Below, piece after piece: positions 1 to 8,834 of a DNA stretch of 64,000 nt. Each line of letters opens with the position of its first letter. Position 1 is the stretch's first letter. Both the position numbers and the translations under genes were made by a program. The stretch comes from Cercospora beticola (taxonomy: Eukaryota; Ascomycota; Dothideomycetes; Mycosphaerellales; Mycosphaerellaceae). Below the pieces are notes generated by a model. It did no database searches, was not told where the DNA came from, and saw only the letters and a program-made list of their open reading frames with translations. The stretch spans positions 682,001 to 746,000 of the forward strand of contig NC_088940.1 of the NCBI RefSeq assembly GCF_033473495.1, written 5' to 3'.

Positions 1-1580
1 CTGAACAAGATCGCCGTGCTAGAATGGCTCGCCAAAGAGCCAGCGAAGTGGTCACAGGAGTGCCTACACAGACGCCAGAGATGGGCAGAGTAGCGCTTGG
101 CGCAAATACGAGCAGCATGGACTATGATGCGTTCCGAGAATTTCTGGCTGGCGTCTCTAAATGGGCAATCACCGACTCGCCCAGCTCGCCAGCCAAGGAG
201 GCTTCTGGCCAGAATGGGTACTTCGCCAATTCGTTGAGAGGCAAAGCCATCAATCTGTCTCCCTGGGGCAACGGTCCGGAACCAGCAGATCACGACTTTA
301 TGCGGCGATTATTCGCAAAGTGGGACATTGATGGTCACGAGTCGCTCACATTGCAGAATGTCGTGGTCGGTCTGGCACCCATCAAAGGTGGTAGGGACAT
401 CATGGCCAACATTGCGTACTTCTTCGAGCTCTATGATGATGACAAGGATGGCAGAGTGGACAGAGAAGGCATTTTGCGAATGTCAGAAGCATTACTATTC
501 TTGGCTCGAAGAGGTCTGGAGGGCGCGGAATTGGTACAACATCATATTACCACAGGTCTCGACGGCATACCCCTGAGCAAGGACGAGCAGTTCTTATCCG
601 CTGTGTCGGCATTCATTCGGCGCTGCTTCGAATATGCAGATCCCGATCATCCCTCACGACAAGGCGAGAAGGACACAAACGCTGCAGCAGAGGCTGTCGC
701 TGACATCAAGCTCGATGATGACGAAGACGAGGAAGAAGACCTGCTGGTAGACGAAAAGGAGCTCAAGCCTACTGACGAGAATCCTTTGGCACAAGAGCCC
801 GAGCCAGAAACGACAAATGCTACGGAGAACTCATTACTCGCACGCCCATCAGACAATACGTTTGGACAAGTCGCGAAACCAAAAGCCGTGGCTGCCAATG
901 CCGCGCTCGATCCTACCAGTCCAGTACACATCACTCTTCCGACATTCCGCATGCTCGTCCTCGCAGACGAAGCTCTCGAATCCTTCTTCGACTCTGGCTT
1001 TGCCAACTCCTTCCATCTTGCCGATGCTCCTCTACCATCTACTACTCTGACCTCGCCATCTTTCCTCAGCGCCGCGCCTTCTCCTGACAGGCAACAAGTC
1101 ATTCCTGGCATGCCTGCCATCAGCCCTGGCGGACCTGGTGCAGGTGTTGTGCCTCCTGGGAAAGGACTGCGTGGCATGCTTGATAATATCGTGACAGATG
1201 GAATGCGGGTCGCGGCAGAGGTGCGAAGAAGAATGGATGAAGCCCAGAAGGAACTGGACCGTGGAGCCACGACGCGAGGAACGGAGGAGGACGAAGATGA
1301 CGAGGAGCCTGGCGATCTATTGGGTGGAGTGGAAGCTGATGCGGGAGTTAACGCCGCGGCAGGTGGAGAAGTTGGGGCGAAGAAGGCAGTGGAAGGAAAG
1401 GGTAAGGCGGCATCGATTTTGGATGAGAGTCCTGGTGCAGGGTCAGAGCCGAAGAGCCCGGGCAGTGCGTCACTTTCTGCTGCTACTGCTGCTGGCAGTG
1501 CTGATTCTGTGAAGAGCAGTGGGGCGAGTGTTAAGAGTACGGATACGGGTGTTGTGAAGGATACGATGTTTGAGCGATAG
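1..1580 (+). CDS. TBC-domain Rab GTPase-activating protein, C-terminal part with EF-hand (5' partial)
   Basis: The frame is open to the left edge, so this is the 3' part of a larger gene; the first ATG inside the window (position 24) is probably internal. Numbering from that Met, an EF-hand-like region lies at about residues 90-165: a weak loop (DIDGHESL, 101-108) and a clearer one (DDDKDGRVDREG, 138-149) whose 12th position is Gly instead of the usual Glu. After that come an acidic stretch (230-250) and a long low-complexity tail rich in Ala, Gly, Ser and Pro. This layout matches the C-terminus of fungal Gyp2/Mdr1-like TBC proteins, which stimulate GTP hydrolysis by Rab GTPases. The TBC catalytic domain itself is outside the window, so the family call rests on the EF-hand region. 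The large antisense frame over the second half is a shadow. Confidence 0.6.
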   Translation, partial: EQDRRARMARQRASEVVTGVPTQTPEMGRVALGANTSSMDYDAFREFLAGVSKWAITDSPSSPAKEASGQNGYFANSLRGKAINLSPWGNGPEPADHDFMRRLFAKWDIDGHESLTLQNVVVGLAPIKGGRDIMANIAYFFELYDDDKDGRVDREGILRMSEALLFLARRGLEGAELVQHHITTGLDGIPLSKDEQFLSAVSAFIRRCFEYADPDHPSRQGEKDTNAAAEAVADIKLDDDEDEEEDLLVDEKELKPTDENPLAQEPEPETTNATENSLLARPSDNTFGQVAKPKAVAANAALDPTSPVHITLPTFRMLVLADEALESFFDSGFANSFHLADAPLPSTTLTSPSFLSAAPSPDRQQVIPGMPAISPGGPGAGVVPPGKGLRGMLDNIVTDGMRVAAEVRRRMDEAQKELDRGATTRGTEEDEDDEEPGDLLGGVEADAGVNAAAGGEVGAKKAVEGKGKAASILDESPGAGSEPKSPGSASLSAATAAGSADSVKSSGASVKSTDTGVVKDTMFER

Positions 1581-1828
1581 GAGGAGCAGGAAAAGAAGAA
1601 TAGTGTGCTATCCAATGCATTTCTTAAAGAGCATTCATTGCTGGGGCCTCAAGAGAAATCCCTCTCATGTTGCTGAACAGCGCTGATTCAATCAATCAAT
1701 ATCACTTCCACCCATCTCAAGTACTTCCTCACACACCCTCACTCTTCCCCTCCGCTCTCTTCTACCCACATCTCTTCCATCTCCATTCACCAATGATCCA
1801 CATTCCCTCTCCCCCTCTCTCTCCCTCA

Positions 1829-2367
1829 TCAAAAACCCCAATACCCCCTCACCAACCACGCCCCATACCCCGCAAGTCCCAAATTCACCCCCAACGTCGT
1901 CAAAAACCCCACCGGTCTCCCCCGTCCTTTATTCCCCTTCACCAACAACCCCGCTTCCACATGCAAAACCCTCGCAATCGTTAAAGCTCCCAATGCAATC
2001 GTCAAAATTTTTTGACTCCCGTTGTTAAGTTCTACGAATGCGGAGAGGAGGAGTGCCAATGGGACGTTTTCGACAAAGTTGCTTTGGGAGCGGGTTGCGA
2101 TGAAGAGGGGGTCGGCTTGTTCGGAGGAGGAGGTGGTGGTGGGTTTGGTGGTTTGTTGGGCGATTATGGTTTTGGTTCGGACGCGTTGGGCTACGACGCG
2201 GGATTGGAGGAGGAGGTAGTAGAGAGTCAAAGGGAGGGCGAAGGTTGCTGTTATTGGGAGGGGGAGAGGGAGGCCGAGGGCTGTTGAGTTGTGAGGTTAG
2301 TTTTTGCGTGGGGATTTATGTGGGTGGAGGTGGAGGTGCATGATTAGAGCTTACAGTTTGTAGACAT
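1829..2367 (-). CDS. MAPEG-family membrane protein
   Basis: Two exons: 2367-2355 (13 nt, ATG plus four more codons begun) and 2280-1829, separated by a 74-nt intron (2354-2281) with a GTAAGC donor, a CTAAC branch point and a CAG acceptor. The spliced protein is 154 residues. MAPEG proteins are small four-helix membrane proteins of eicosanoid and glutathione metabolism. The signature stretch RSQSNFVENVPLALLLSAF is present, followed by a hydrophobic helix (ILTIALGALTIARVLHVEAG) and a C-terminal helix. The N-terminal helix (about residues 8-28) begins right at the splice junction and is lost if the intron is missed. A bacterial-code TTG at 2230 is not the start. Length fits the YecN-like MAPEG group. 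Substrate cannot be told from sequence. Confidence 0.8.
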
Positions 2368-3078
2368 GATGATGGTGATTAGTAGTATCTGGATTTGACG
2401 CGTGCGCTGTAGAGGTAGGAGCTAGGTTGACGCGTTTTTCTTGTTTACTGATCTTCAAAAATTGCTCTCTTTCTTTTGTTTCCCTGACCAGGCGACTCTA
2501 GGAAGGATGCAAATACACCGAGACCCATTCTCTATTTGTACGGGCGAAGATGAAACCGAACGACGGCTCAACATCGCGCCGAGGCATAAAATTGTACATT
2601 CGGCGACTTCAGCTATCCTTTCTGTATGCATCCTCGGCTGGCGAACACGCTGAATATTGGTGCCTCACGTCACTCCGCCTGTGTAGCGATTCCTGTTCGA
2701 AAATAACACACAGCCGGGATACTCCAGGTCTGCAAAACCCACCAAAGTTTGGTAATTCATGAGCAGCAAGAAGTGAAAGGTTGCATTGATCGTGATCAGT
2801 ACAGCAAACTCTCGCAGAAAGGTATTCTCTAGCTTCTCAATCTAGCTCAAGTGTTTGAAGCGGCACGGCCATCTCCCAGCCCGTGCCAGAAAGTAATCCC
2901 CGTCCGTCCATCCGTCCGTGGTATCTCGTACAGAAATCAAAACACAGCGAATGCGCTGTAATCCATCATCATAAAACGCCGCGCAATCATCAAATGCTTC
3001 CCGCCCGTGCTATGCATTTTTTGATCTGACGCCTCTTCCCACAGAATGCCCAAATTCTGCTCAGCGTCGAACACTTTT
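2368..3078. other. intergenic region between divergent 5' end of the MAPEG gene and 3' end of the kinase gene
   Basis: About 0.7 kb without a supported gene. Short frames occur on both strands but have no start context, introns or recognisable residues. A short GTCC-type microsatellite lies near 2901-2923. The part next to 2367 should hold the MAPEG promoter; no clear TATA box was seen. Confidence 0.5.
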
Positions 3079-5124
3079 TCACAAATTGTTATCGTCATCC
3101 TCCGGCCGCATTTGCAGACCTCCGGGGACCTGGATACCTTGTTGAACCCAGTCATATTTTTCAACCTCTTCCAATGATTTGCGACCCATTCGAACTTTCT
3201 TCAGCAAAGCCTCGACGCACAGGTTTGCGCCTTCGAAGTCTTTACCACGCGTTGCATCCCAGTCACCATCTTCATCTCCGAATCTGCACCAGATCCAATC
3301 ACAACGTGCTATGCGGTGAGTGTTTCTGCTACGCTCCGGCTTCCCAGGTGGCGCATCAAAAGGCAATCGACCTTCCATCAATGCATACAACAGAACGCCC
3401 AACGCCCAGCCGTCAGTCAAGCGACCATCGTACGGCTGTCCAAGTAGAATTTCGGGAGCAGCATAATCTTCACTTCCACAGCGCGTCGTGAGAAATGGTG
3501 GTTCGGGTGGATCAGGCAAACGTCGACTCAGTCCCAGATCTGTGAGGGTCACAAGTGGGAGTGGATGCGTCAGCGGATTCTCAATCGCTCGGAGGTCAGC
3601 TTCACGAAGGTTGACCAGTACGTTCTCGAGTTTGATGTCCCTATGCACGATCCAATTGGCGTGCAAGTACTTCACAGCGCTCACCAGCTCAGCAAACATT
3701 CTTTGTATCAGTCGCGGCGTCAACAAGTCCCGTTGCTCACTCGCAAAGTCGAAAAGGTCACCGCCAGGACAGTAGGTCAGCACCAATAGCGCGCGCGTCG
3801 GCTGATACTCGCAGGCCTTGAGATGGATCAGAGATGGATGCGACACGCTTTTCAGCATCTCGACTTCACGTTTCAAGCTCGTCTCGATTCGTTCTTCATC
3901 GGCGCCACCCGCTGGACCGTGCTCCACTATCTTCACGGCAACCAGTTTCGTTGAATCAAGGTGATCTTCTATTTCAGGTGTAGGGTGTGCTGGAATCTTT
4001 TCGCGCGTAGCTAACATGACCGTAGAGAAGGTGCCTTTGCCGAGCTCTCGCAGCTGCCGAAATTTGCGCCGCTTATTGTGTATCCCGCAGTGTATCTCGA
4101 GGTATTCTGAGACCGTGCCGTCTTCGAGATGTGGCTGCTCGTCATCCACATCGTCACTGTCGGCCATGCTTGCATTGCTAGGCGGAGGTGTGGGAAGCTG
4201 CTTGCTGCTCGCGCCGGAGTTGGCCTTCAGACCTCGTTCCTCAGCTAGATGTGCTTCTCGATGCATATGGTATTCGGCGGATTCGATATTGGGCACGTCG
4301 CCTTGACCAATGGTTACATGTCGAGGTCGCGTATTGGACAGCGTCTCTGGCTTGAAGTCTGAAATGCTCCTATTCCTGCCGTGTGAGGCCTGTCTGAACT
4401 GCTCTTGCCCGACTGCCATTGTTGCGTGGGCCACTGCAGCTTCCTGCATGAGACTTCCATAGCCCTTCTTCTTGCGAGGCGAATCAGGAGATGTTGGTGG
4501 CAGGTGCGACCTGTTTCCCGGTATCGAGTCTGTCAGGGAGCTCTGTCGGGATCGGCTCGCGCCGCTGACTTGTCTGTTTCTCCACTGTATGGGCTGGTCG
4601 TTGCCGACTAGCGGGGAAGGTAGAGGAGTGAGGTCGGCCATTGCGGCGAGATATGGCGATGGAAGGGCGGAAGCTGAGCCGGGGGACAAAGATGATGCAA
4701 GACTTGTCGTTGACACGTTCGATCGTAGCGAAGATCCCATTGTGGGCAGACTCGAGGGCGAGGCGAGGTTGTGGTGCAGCACGGGCTCGGCGTCGTACAT
4801 GATAGTCGGCGTGTCCATGGCCCTTGTGGAAGGCCCGGTGGGTGTTGGTCGGCCGAGGCAGCTCGTCCTTATCGTCAGACCGGCGCTTGGCTGGGGAGGA
4901 GCAACGGGCGTCGAGGCAGCGGAGGCAGTGTCGAGCGGAGGGAGCACGGCGGCATTGTGAGCATGAGCGCGGGAGTTGGTTGTTGGACTCGCGCTGGGCC
5001 TGGCACTGCCGCTGCTTTCGCTGTCGTTCAGACGTGGCTCGGCGGGCTGTGGGGTCGATGCAGTGCTGTCGGCCAGCCGCTCGAGTCCGTGGGTGGAGGA
5101 GGGCGGCGTAGTGGCGGTGCTCAT
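3079..5124 (-). CDS. serine/threonine protein kinase with long disordered N-terminal region
   Basis: Single exon, 681 residues. Residues 1-335 are low complexity, rich in Ser, Pro and Thr, with several SP/TP and RxxS sites (for example GRNRSIS near 249-255) that could be phosphorylated. The kinase domain runs from about 355 to 665: glycine loop GKGTFSTV (362-369), catalytic-site lysine in VAVKIV (K398), HRDIKLEN (494-501), DLG in place of DFG (530-532), and activation-segment end CGSEDYAAPE (549-558). All residues needed for catalysis are present, so it should be active. The segment after APE (LPFDAPPG onward) carries an acidic insert near 616-622. It is a fungal kinase of the CAMK-like or Npr/Hal-like type; the exact subfamily is not resolved. 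The ATG has no in-frame competitor nearby. Several long antisense frames over this gene are shadows. Confidence 0.88.
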   Translation of the reverse strand: MSTATTPPSSTHGLERLADSTASTPQPAEPRLNDSESSGSARPSASPTTNSRAHAHNAAVLPPLDTASAASTPVAPPQPSAGLTIRTSCLGRPTPTGPSTRAMDTPTIMYDAEPVLHHNLASPSSLPTMGSSLRSNVSTTSLASSLSPGSASALPSPYLAAMADLTPLPSPLVGNDQPIQWRNRQVSGASRSRQSSLTDSIPGNRSHLPPTSPDSPRKKKGYGSLMQEAAVAHATMAVGQEQFRQASHGRNRSISDFKPETLSNTRPRHVTIGQGDVPNIESAEYHMHREAHLAEERGLKANSGASSKQLPTPPPSNASMADSDDVDDEQPHLEDGTVSEYLEIHCGIHNKRRKFRQLRELGKGTFSTVMLATREKIPAHPTPEIEDHLDSTKLVAVKIVEHGPAGGADEERIETSLKREVEMLKSVSHPSLIHLKACEYQPTRALLVLTYCPGGDLFDFASEQRDLLTPRLIQRMFAELVSAVKYLHANWIVHRDIKLENVLVNLREADLRAIENPLTHPLPLVTLTDLGLSRRLPDPPEPPFLTTRCGSEDYAAPEILLGQPYDGRLTDGWALGVLLYALMEGRLPFDAPPGKPERSRNTHRIARCDWIWCRFGDEDGDWDATRGKDFEGANLCVEALLKKVRMGRKSLEEVEKYDWVQQGIQVPGGLQMRPEDDDNNL

Positions 5125-6006
5125 CCTAGCGGACGCATGGAAAGCTGCGGCTCTTTCGCTCCTGCCCAGCGTGAGCAGCGGGGATGGCAGCGCGGCGACG
5201 GCGAGGGCGACTGGGATGTCTCCTGCCAGTCAGCAGCGAGCAACGTGCTGTTTTGGAGCGGGCACACAACCAGCGCGAGGATTGACTTTGAAGGGCGTCA
5301 ACGCTCAACTCGCCGTGGGATGCTGGCCCCTGTCGTCGTCACTTATAAGATTTGGTCAATGCTGCCTAGCGCGTCTGCTTGCCGAGTCCCGCGTAACGCG
5401 CGCTCTCGATAGGGCAAGCGCCATCTCTGTTCACTCTCGAGAGACGCGTCGAAGGTGTCCTGAACAGCATATGCAATCCGCCTCCCACTGCATATATCGC
5501 TGTATACGAACTCCGCTGTCGAGGCTGTAGAGACGGTGTGAAGCAGTCAGCGCGAAATGAGGATGCGGGCTGCATCGGAACGGCACAGACACGAACCAAC
5601 AAAGGATCCTCCCAGCTTCCAGACTCTCGATCCAACCCCATCAGGCATACAACACGAGGCACGCGGCAACAAGCGCTTGGCGCCGCGGACTTCACTTCGA
5701 GCACAATCGACGAGGGTCTCTTCTATTTGCACGCGTTTTCGCAGTCATCTCGAACATGGTCGTGCTCTGAGACTACGATTCTCAACCACCGTTTCTTCTG
5801 CACGTCCATCCTGCCGATCTGTACCGTGGACCATGCTGAGAGACCAGTGCCAAGTGGATCATGTGCCGTTGCGTCCAATATGGCATAGAACTGCACTACC
5901 AAATGTACTGTACGTGAACCTGGATCGCTTCGCTGATCTAGCGCATTACCCTAGGCCTCTCGCTCGAGCATGCAGTTTCCAACTCCGGGTAGAAGAGTCT
6001 CGATTC
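5125..6006. other. intergenic region between kinase promoter and SUMO-like gene 3' end
   Basis: Nearly 0.9 kb. It must contain the kinase promoter (next to 5124) and the 3' UTR of the SUMO-like gene (next to 6007). Open frames on both strands (such as one from 5557 to 6195 on the plus strand that runs antisense into the SUMO-like exons) have no recognisable protein content. No RNA gene was recognised. Confidence 0.5.
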
Positions 6007-6767
6007 CTACAACAATCGCATCACAGTATATGGTATGGGATCCGATGCGCGCGGCGTAGGTCCCATGTCGAGGTACGCATCGATGTCATCGCCATCCCGC
6101 ATCTCCAACTATTGGCAATAGTCAGTCGGGATGCAGCCGATATCTGTCACGAGAAACTTACCATGTTCGGAGTATCACCTGGCTTGATCCTATGACCATT
6201 CGATAAGAAGCGCAGCGACCAATACCCAGCCAGCCGTTCGAAGTCTAACATAACGCCACCAAGGCTACAGTCGTGCGCAACGCGGACTGATATACCACCA
6301 ACACCAGATATAAGATACTGACCACAGGCTCTCACATTAAAGTCGATGCCTCCTTCCGCGTACGTCACATGCAGTAACTCAACTTTGGCGTCGTCTAAAT
6401 TTTGCTGACCCGATTCGGAGCGGCCTACAATGAGCCTGTATTGAATTGATATCTCGATCGTGTTGTCGTGGGACTCCATCGCGAGCTGCACATTGGTCAG
6501 CAAGTGGCGCCTGACTGAGCTCTGGTCCCTGCATACCTGCTCTGGGGTAGCATCATCTTCAACTACGCGGCCTTGAAAGACATACTCAAATTCCCTTGCG
6601 TGCCAGTCAAGGTAGGAGGCGAACGCTTCCTTTACCAGCTTCAGTGGCTGATTGCGCTTGAGCCTGAACGTCATTGCAAAATGACTGGATTCCGCGGCCA
6701 ATGTCACAATGACCTGGTCGCTATCGGTCGGAAAGTCGGCTTGAATGCCATTGGGCACGTTAGACAT
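6007..6767 (-). CDS. tandem SUMO-like (Rad60-SLD/ubiquitin-like) domain protein
   Basis: Three exons: 6767-6537, 6485-6162 and 6108-6007. Intron 1 is 6536-6486 (51 nt, GTATGC donor, CTGAC branch, CAG acceptor); because 51 is divisible by three it can be read through. Intron 2 is 6161-6109 (53 nt, GTAAGT donor, TAG acceptor); reading into it gives a false early stop. The spliced protein is 218 residues. Fold 1 (about 19-92) has VIVTL, FRLKRNQPL, FQGRVVEDDATPEQ then LAMESHDNTIEI. Fold 2 (about 110-205) has VELLHVTY, RFLSNGHRIKPGDTPNM then LEMRDGDDIDAY. Both endings match the SUMO pattern TPxxLxMxDxDxI. No C-terminal Gly-Gly is present, so conjugation is unlikely; a SUMO-mimic or adaptor role as in Rad60/Esc2/NIP45 proteins is possible. 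An in-frame TGA at 6831-6833 supports the start at 6767. Fold 2 has an extra stretch of about 15 residues after its second strand. Confidence 0.72.
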
Positions 6768-6935
6768 GGATTCAAATTTGTTGCGCGACCAGCGCAGACG
6801 GATGTGCCTGAAAGCCGGCTGTCGGTTTATTCAGAGCTAGAACTGCTTGCGATTGAGAGTTTGATGGGTGAGGAGCGCCTGGAAGCGCGATAATGAGTGC
6901 CCAAGGTGAGTGGACGCATGACTCTTTCTCTGCAG
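6768..6935. promoter_or_regulatory. short upstream region of the SUMO-like gene, next to the transposon nest
   Basis: Only 168 bp separate the SUMO-like start codon from the terminal inverted repeat of the nest. Any promoter has to lie here or inside the repeat. No TATA box was recognised. Confidence 0.3.
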
Positions 6936-6982
6936 TAGAAGTGGCCCCGGCGTGCCGCTCTACCCTGCGTGCCGCCCTAAAT
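6936..6982 (+). repeat. left terminal inverted repeat of the outer DNA transposon
   Basis: 47 bp matching the reverse complement of 53524-53570 at 43 positions; all four differences are C/T or G/A transitions, as RIP would produce. The repeat holds two copies of the motif GCGTGCCGC. If TA (6936-6937) is the target duplication, the repeat proper begins GAAGTGGCCCC. Weaker similarity goes on inward (shared ATCTTAATAAC and ATAACTCYAAATTTT words). Confidence 0.8.
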
Positions 6983-7471
6983 CGCTAAACTAAGAATCTT
7001 AATAACTTTTGCAAATCGAGGCGTAATAACTCTAAATTTTCAAAACTAGCTCGTAGTAGTACTCTAAGCTTATATAGATTCTTTTAGTATATTAGCTTAG
7101 CTAGAACTAGAGTTATAGGAGTTAGCTAATTAGAACTTATTAGTATATTTACTTAAATAACTAACTATCTAAACTATAGAAAGCTATAAAATTTAGTCTC
7201 CTTAGCTACTATAGGCTATAGGAGCTAGATATAATATAGAAATTATACTAGTAAGAATCTAATATAAATAAATAAATATAATATTTTAGAAAAATAGTAT
7301 TTCTACTTAGAAGTATTATTATAAAGCCTATACTAATACTATAAGAAAAATAGGTTTATTATATAAGTTATAACTATATATCTAAGATTATTACTAGTTT
7401 CTTTCTACTATAAAAGATAGTATAAGTATTAAATAAATAGATATCTAATAGAAGTCTAAATTTTAGTAATA
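6983..7471. mobile_element. left arm of the outer DNA transposon
   Basis: AT-rich, RIP-altered sequence between the left inverted repeat and the first inserted retroelement. No transposase motif could be recognised on either strand. It continues after that insertion at 8534-8604, up to the solo LTR. Confidence 0.5.
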
Positions 7472-7483
7472 CTAATATTCTAG

Positions 7484-8521
7484 ACGCCTACGAAGTCCTA
7501 TTATATACCTCTATATAGTCGTAGGTAGAAATAGATAGCTTCGGCTATACTAGTAAAGTATAGAGCGGCTAGGTACTTATAGAAATAGAAAGAAAGTAAT
7601 AAAAAGTCTAGAATTTCGACCTAGAAAGATTAGAGAGCTCCTAAGAATATAAAGACGATACTAGTATAGTATAACTACTATAAGATTCTAATACTCGACT
7701 ATAGAATAGCTCTTCTAGATAGTAAATACTACTATAGATCTAGAGGCTAGAGTAGTAATCTAGGCTCTAAATAAGCTAAAAAGAAGAAACTAAGTATATT
7801 TAAAAGAAAGCTTTAATAAGAAAGAGTAAGGATAGTAGAAATAGAAGAAAGGAATAGTAGTACCTCTATAGATACTAGGATAATTAGCTACTAGGAGCCT
7901 TTTATCTAAAATAGAAGACTCTAAAGTAGACTAGTTTCTCTATTCTAAAGCTTTCTAGAAACTTTAAGTCTAAAAGTAGAGTATCTAATATAAGCTATCT
8001 AACTCTATACTATACTTAGAGCTACCTATAAAGATACCTACTATTCTAAATATTCTATAAAAACTAGAATTTCTCTAGATATAGGTTATATAACTAGGTA
8101 CTAAGAAAAGTTAAAATCTAAGTAGAATTTATATAGAGAGATATCTACTCTAGGAACTAGTAAGAAAGAGTTAGATAAAGAATTAATATAGATACTAGTA
8201 TAGAGACTAGAACTATATATATAGGCTTAAGTCTCTAAGCTAGTAAGTAAGAGAATCGAGCTTCTAAGTACTAATAATATAAGAAATAACTAAGGAGAAC
8301 TACTATAAAGAATCTAAACTATTAAGATAATATAAATTATTCTAAGGAGAACTAGAAACTATAGAAGTAGTAGGCTATATAGAGCTTACTATAAAATATA
8401 AAAATATAAGGAAGTTTTTCTATTAAAGTACTAGTATAAGAGCTTTTCTACCTACGAAAAATATAGAGCGTACTACTTACTCTAGTTAAAAGAGATAGAC
8501 TAGTATATAAGATTTATCTAT
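7484..8521 (+). mobile_element. 1.04-kb non-autonomous LINE-tailed retroelement, copy 1
   Basis: Flanked by a 12-bp direct repeat CTAATATTCTAG (7472-7483 and 8522-8533). It starts ACGCCTACGAAGTCC and ends with the same 3' tail as the 5-kb LINEs (AGAGCGTACTACTTACTC at about 8466-8483, through GTATAAG), followed by a short ATCT-type tail. A second full-length copy in the opposite orientation lies at 51442-52477 and begins at the same 5' point. Reading through TAG/TAA gives a basic, Arg/Lys/Gln-rich frame, but no reverse transcriptase is seen. This fits a large SINE-like or deletion-derivative element moved by the LINE machinery. Confidence 0.65.
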
Positions 8522-8604
8522 CTAATATTCTAGGCTAATTATTACTACTATAAGTAAAAACTATATTCTTAAATAGATATTATACTACTAGAAACTCTAA
8601 GTAA

Positions 8605-8834
8605 TATTAGAAAGTATAGTCTAGTTAGATATTCTAAGAGATACTTTAGAGATTAGAATTAAGTAATATAGGTTATATAATACTAGGTTATATAACTTAG
8701 CTAATACCTATCTTAGGAGTAAGATATAACCTATAACTAACTAATATAATTAACTCGGTTAGTTCCTACTTATTATCTCTACTTCTACTATATTATACCT
8801 ATCCGACGAGTACCTACGAGAATATAATTTAATA
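8605..8834 (+). repeat. solo Copia LTR without matching target duplication
   Basis: 230 bp starting TATTAGAAAG and ending AATTTAATA, homologous over its full length to the LTRs of Copia-1 and Copia-2. The 5 bp to the left (AGTAA) and right (ACTTC) do not match, unlike the other LTRs here. It therefore probably joins two formerly separate sequences by LTR-LTR recombination. Confidence 0.75.

Noticed and set aside
647..1615. 322-codon minus-strand frame
   Set aside because: Antisense to the TBC/EF-hand gene; its Ser/Ala/Pro-rich product mirrors the codon bias of the low-complexity sense strand.
1829..2230. MAPEG gene start at the TTG at 2230
   Set aside because: The frame extends upstream to a clear splice acceptor and joins an ATG exon at 2367.
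4472..5530. Several plus-strand frames of 95-213 codons
   Set aside because: They lie antisense to the Ser/Pro-rich N-terminus of the kinase and in its promoter; no domain or intron pattern.
5557..6195. 212-codon plus-strand frame
   Set aside because: Arg/Ser-rich composition, overlaps the SUMO-like exons in antisense, no recognisable motif.
6240..6345. Third intron in the second fold of the SUMO-like gene
   Set aside because: The possible GTGAGA...CAG intron (49 nt) would shift the frame to a stop, and an in-frame 36-nt alternative is too short to be trusted.
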